From the NCBI RefSeq assembly GCF_005405385.1, contig NZ_BJDY01000004.1:310001-374000 (forward strand): 64,000 bases of DNA, in the 5' to 3' direction. Positions 61,308 through 64,000 of the stretch are shown here, in pieces. The notes below the pieces were generated by a model. That model saw nothing but the letters and a program-made list of their open reading frames with translations. It was not told the DNA's origin and ran no database searches. The stretch's first letter is position 1. Each line of letters opens with the position of its first letter. Origin of the DNA: Lactiplantibacillus mudanjiangensis. GTDB taxonomy: Bacteria; Bacillota; Bacilli; Lactobacillales; Lactobacillaceae. The position numbers and the translations under genes were made by a program.

Positions 61308-64000
61308 TTGGCCGGACATTTAGTTAAATACGGTAAACACCGTACCCGTAGAAGTTATGCACGTATCAAGGAAGTTCTTGATTTGCCTAACTTGATCGAA
61401 ATCCAATCTGATTCTTATCAGTGGTTCTTGGACGAAGGTCTCCGGGAAATGTTTGAAGATATTTTGCCAATCGACGATTTTGCAGGGAAACTTTCACTTG
61501 AATTTGTCGACTATCAACTATTAGAACCAAAGTACACCGTCGAAGAAGCTCGTGAACATGATGCCAACTACTCAGCACCATTGCATGTGACCTTACGCTT
61601 GACGAACCATGAAACTGGTGAAATCAAATCGCAAGATGTTTTCTTCGGTGATTTTCCATTAATGACGGAACAAGGGACCTTTATTATTAATGGTGCCGAA
61701 CGGGTCATTGTTTCACAATTGGTTCGTTCACCCGGTGTTTACTTTAATGAAGAATTAGATAAAAACGGTCGTCCTAGCTATGGCACCACGGTTATTCCTA
61801 ACCGAGGGGCTTGGTTAGAACTTGAAACGGATGCTAAAGGCATTTCTTATGTCCGTATTGACCGGACACGGAAGATTCCATTAACGGAATTGGTCCGGGC
61901 CTTAGGTTATGGTTCTGATGATGACATCATTGATATGTTGGGTGAAACTGACAGCTTGATGTTAACGTTGGAAAAAGATGTGCATAAGAACACTGACGAT
62001 TCACGTGTCGAAGAATCCTTAAAGGACATCTACGAACGGCTACGTCCTGGTGAACCTAAGACCGCTGATAGCTCACGGAGCTTATTAACGGCACGGTTCT
62101 TTGATCCTAAACGTTATGACTTTGCCCCAGTTGGACGCTACAAAGTTAACAAGAAGTTAAGCATGAAGACCCGTTTAATGGATCAAACCTTAGCTGAAAC
62201 GTTAGCTGACCCTGATACTGGTGAAGTTATCGCGCAAAAGGGTGACGTGATCGATAAGAACGTCATGGCTAAATTAGCGCCTTACTTGGAACGTGATGAC
62301 TTCAAGACGGTGACATACACACCTTCTGATGAAGCTGTTGTCACGAACCCAATGGTCTTACAAGTGGTTAAAGTTTATTCCGTTAACGATCCTGAAAAGG
62401 TTGTTAATGTGATTGGTAATGCCAACATTGATATTAAGTACAAGCATATCTTGCCTGCTGATATTATTGCTTCCATTAACTACTTCTTTGATTTACGCGA
62501 AGGCCTTGGCTCAACTGATGATATTGATCACTTGGGTAACCGTCGGATTCGTTCTGTCGGTGAATTGTTGCAAAACCAATTCCGGATCGGGTTATCTCGG
62601 ATGGAACGGGTAGTTCGTGAACGGATGTCAATTCAAGACGCCGCAACCGTAACGCCACAACAATTGATCAATATTCGGCCAGTTGTTGCCTCAATTAAAG
62701 AATTCTTTGGGTCTTCACAATTGTCTCAATTCATGGATCAAACGAACCCATTGGGTGAATTAACCCATAAGCGGCGTTTATCAGCCTTAGGGCCTGGTGG
62801 TTTGACTCGTGATCGGGCCGGTTATGAAGTTCGAGATGTGCACTATACCCACTACGGTCGGATGTGCCCAATCGAAACGCCTGAAGGTCCTAACATCGGT
62901 TTGATTAACAGTTTGTCATCTTATGCCAAGGTTAACCGTTATGGTTTCATCGAAACGCCTTATCGTCGTGTCGATTGGACCACTCATAAGGTTACCAACA
63001 AGATTGACTATTTAGCAGCCGACGAAGAAGATCAATTTGTAATTGCCCAAGCCAACTCCCCATTAAACGATGACGGTTCATTCGTCGAAGATACTGTTTT
63101 AGCGCGGGATAAGGAAGAAAACTTGGAAACGTCCATCGAAAATGTCGATTACATGGACGTTTCACCAAAACAAGTTGTTGCCGTTGCCACGGCATGTATT
63201 CCTTTCTTGGAAAATGATGATTCTAACCGGGCCTTGATGGGTGCCAACATGCAACGTCAAGCGGTGCCGTTAGTTGATCCACATGCCCCATTAATTGGGA
63301 CTGGGATTGAATATAAAGCGGCCCATGACTCGGGGATTGCCTTAATTAACCGGCATGAAGGAACAGTTGAATACGTTGATGCACGAGAAATTCGTGTTCG
63401 TCGTGACGATGGTTCTTTAGATACCTACAAATTAATGAAATTCCGTCGTTCTAATGGTGGTAAGAACTACAACCAACGGCCAATCGTTAAAGTTGGCGAC
63501 CGGGTTGATAACGACGAAGTCTTAGCCGATGGTCCAGCAATGGAAGCTGGGGAATTAGCCTTAGGGCAAAACCCATTAGTTGCGTTCATGACTTGGAACG
63601 GTTATAACTTCGAAGATGCCATCATTATTAATGAACGTTTGGTTCGTGAAGATGTTTATACGTCAATTCATATTGAAGAATATGAATCAGAAGCACGTGA
63701 TACCAAACTTGGACCTGAAGAAATGACTCGTGAAATTCCTAACGTTGGGGAAGACGCTTTGAAGAACCTCGACGAAGATGGGATTATCCGCGTGGGTGCC
63801 GAAGTTAAGGATGGCGACATCTTAGTTGGTAAAGTAACGCCTAAAGGGGTTACCGAATTATCAGCCGAAGAACGTTTGCTCCATGCTATTTTCGGTGAAA
63901 AAGCGCGTGAAGTTCGTGATACGTCACTCCGTGTACCTCATGGTGGCGGCGGGATCATCCAAGATGTTAAGATCTTTACTCGTGAAAACGGGGATGAATT
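61308..64000 (+). CDS. rpoB: RNA polymerase beta subunit (cut by right edge)
   Basis: TTG 61308 ([20 protein letters not shown]) is seven bases after AAGGGG. About 897 codons are in the window, open to the last base; the full gene is about 1,200 codons. Landmarks include [19 protein letters not shown], the rifampicin region [17 protein letters not shown] and [23 protein letters not shown] and [12 protein letters not shown]. rpoC is expected next. The frame has no stop inside the window. Confidence 0.97.
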   Translation, partial: MAGHLVKYGKHRTRRSYARIKEVLDLPNLIEIQSDSYQWFLDEGLREMFEDILPIDDFAGKLSLEFVDYQLLEPKYTVEEAREHDANYSAPLHVTLRLTNHETGEIKSQDVFFGDFPLMTEQGTFIINGAERVIVSQLVRSPGVYFNEELDKNGRPSYGTTVIPNRGAWLELETDAKGISYVRIDRTRKIPLTELVRALGYGSDDDIIDMLGETDSLMLTLEKDVHKNTDDSRVEESLKDIYERLRPGEPKTADSSRSLLTARFFDPKRYDFAPVGRYKVNKKLSMKTRLMDQTLAETLADPDTGEVIAQKGDVIDKNVMAKLAPYLERDDFKTVTYTPSDEAVVTNPMVLQVVKVYSVNDPEKVVNVIGNANIDIKYKHILPADIIASINYFFDLREGLGSTDDIDHLGNRRIRSVGELLQNQFRIGLSRMERVVRERMSIQDAATVTPQQLINIRPVVASIKEFFGSSQLSQFMDQTNPLGELTHKRRLSALGPGGLTRDRAGYEVRDVHYTHYGRMCPIETPEGPNIGLINSLSSYAKVNRYGFIETPYRRVDWTTHKVTNKIDYLAADEEDQFVIAQANSPLNDDGSFVEDTVLARDKEENLETSIENVDYMDVSPKQVVAVATACIPFLENDDSNRALMGANMQRQAVPLVDPHAPLIGTGIEYKAAHDSGIALINRHEGTVEYVDAREIRVRRDDGSLDTYKLMKFRRSNGGKNYNQRPIVKVGDRVDNDEVLADGPAMEAGELALGQNPLVAFMTWNGYNFEDAIIINERLVREDVYTSIHIEEYESEARDTKLGPEEMTREIPNVGEDALKNLDEDGIIRVGAEVKDGDILVGKVTPKGVTELSAEERLLHAIFGEKAREVRDTSLRVPHGGGGIIQDVKIFTRENGDE

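Noticed and set aside
1-64000. CRISPR array, phage region or complete insertion sequence
   Set aside because: The only regular repeats are the folded elements and one 39-bp pair; no cas, integrase, capsid or transposase gene was seen.

Overview
The window looks like a chromosomal segment of a mesophilic lactic acid bacterium of the Lactiplantibacillus plantarum group. This assignment is inference. It rests on the ctsR-clpC-TetR-rpoB gene order, a MurE with the DNPR signature of diaminopimelate-adding enzymes, a catabolic acetolactate synthase/decarboxylase pair, a malonate decarboxylase operon, strong AGGAGG ribosome sites, moderate GC, T-box and L-box control, and AzlCD, LCP and DUF4811 proteins typical of lactobacilli. 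There is no rRNA, phage, complete insertion sequence or CRISPR array. Layout: 1-11,400 holds the start of an anchored protein (cut by the left edge), an RluA pseudouridine synthase, an ArsR regulator, a flavodoxin-like reductase with a membrane tail, MsrA, an EAL protein, an NADH oxidase, a 32-residue His-tailed membrane peptide, an FMN-binding protein, a membrane pseudo-protease of the M50 type, a YibE/F pair, a GNAT enzyme and a histidine phosphatase. 11,900-17,500 is a minus-strand block: esterase with GPH sugar symporter, MurE, acyltransferase 3. 17,580-24,600 is the malonate decarboxylase locus with a divergent LysR regulator and mdcH-A-B-C-(D/E fusion)-G. 25,000-30,500 holds a hydrolase, asnB with aspartate kinase, and a secreted LysM protein. 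30,650-41,000 is rich in regulators: four MerR-type proteins and a DtxR/MntR-type protein, with an oxidoreductase, AzlCD, a DHA2 efflux pump and a cold-shock gene. 40,900-48,650 holds a split ThrE-like exporter, an LCP protein, a PAP2 phosphatase, an esterase, GNAT and Rrf2 proteins, and alsS-aldB. 49,200-55,300 holds lysine-riboswitch-controlled lysP, a broken isochorismatase gene, a VanY-type lipoprotein, a deoxynucleoside kinase and T-box-controlled serS. 55,850-56,500 carries seven tRNAs. 56,700 to the right edge is ctsR-clpC, a TetR regulator and rpoB (cut by the right edge). The most striking feature is a family of about 400-bp, strongly folded intergenic repeats. There are ten copies in 64 kb: seven nearly complete, two with clean internal deletions and one remnant. 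Two copies (25738-26288 and 59807-60357) extend to 551 bp with 16-bp terminal inverted repeats, which suggests a non-autonomous (MITE-like) mobile element. Stem arms differ between copies but change in compensating pairs, so the fold seems to be maintained. Copies sit at the 3' ends of genes, and two supply the stop codon of the gene they abut. A second candidate novelty is a stand-alone structured RNA at 38395-38677, with its own promoter, a long closing stem and a terminator. How genes work together: malonate is handled by the Mdc complex under the LysR regulator; AlsS and AldB turn pyruvate into acetoin; lysine enters by LysP under direct lysine sensing; CtsR represses clpC through a visible operator; and one MerR protein probably controls two nearby genes through twin promoters with 19-bp spacers.
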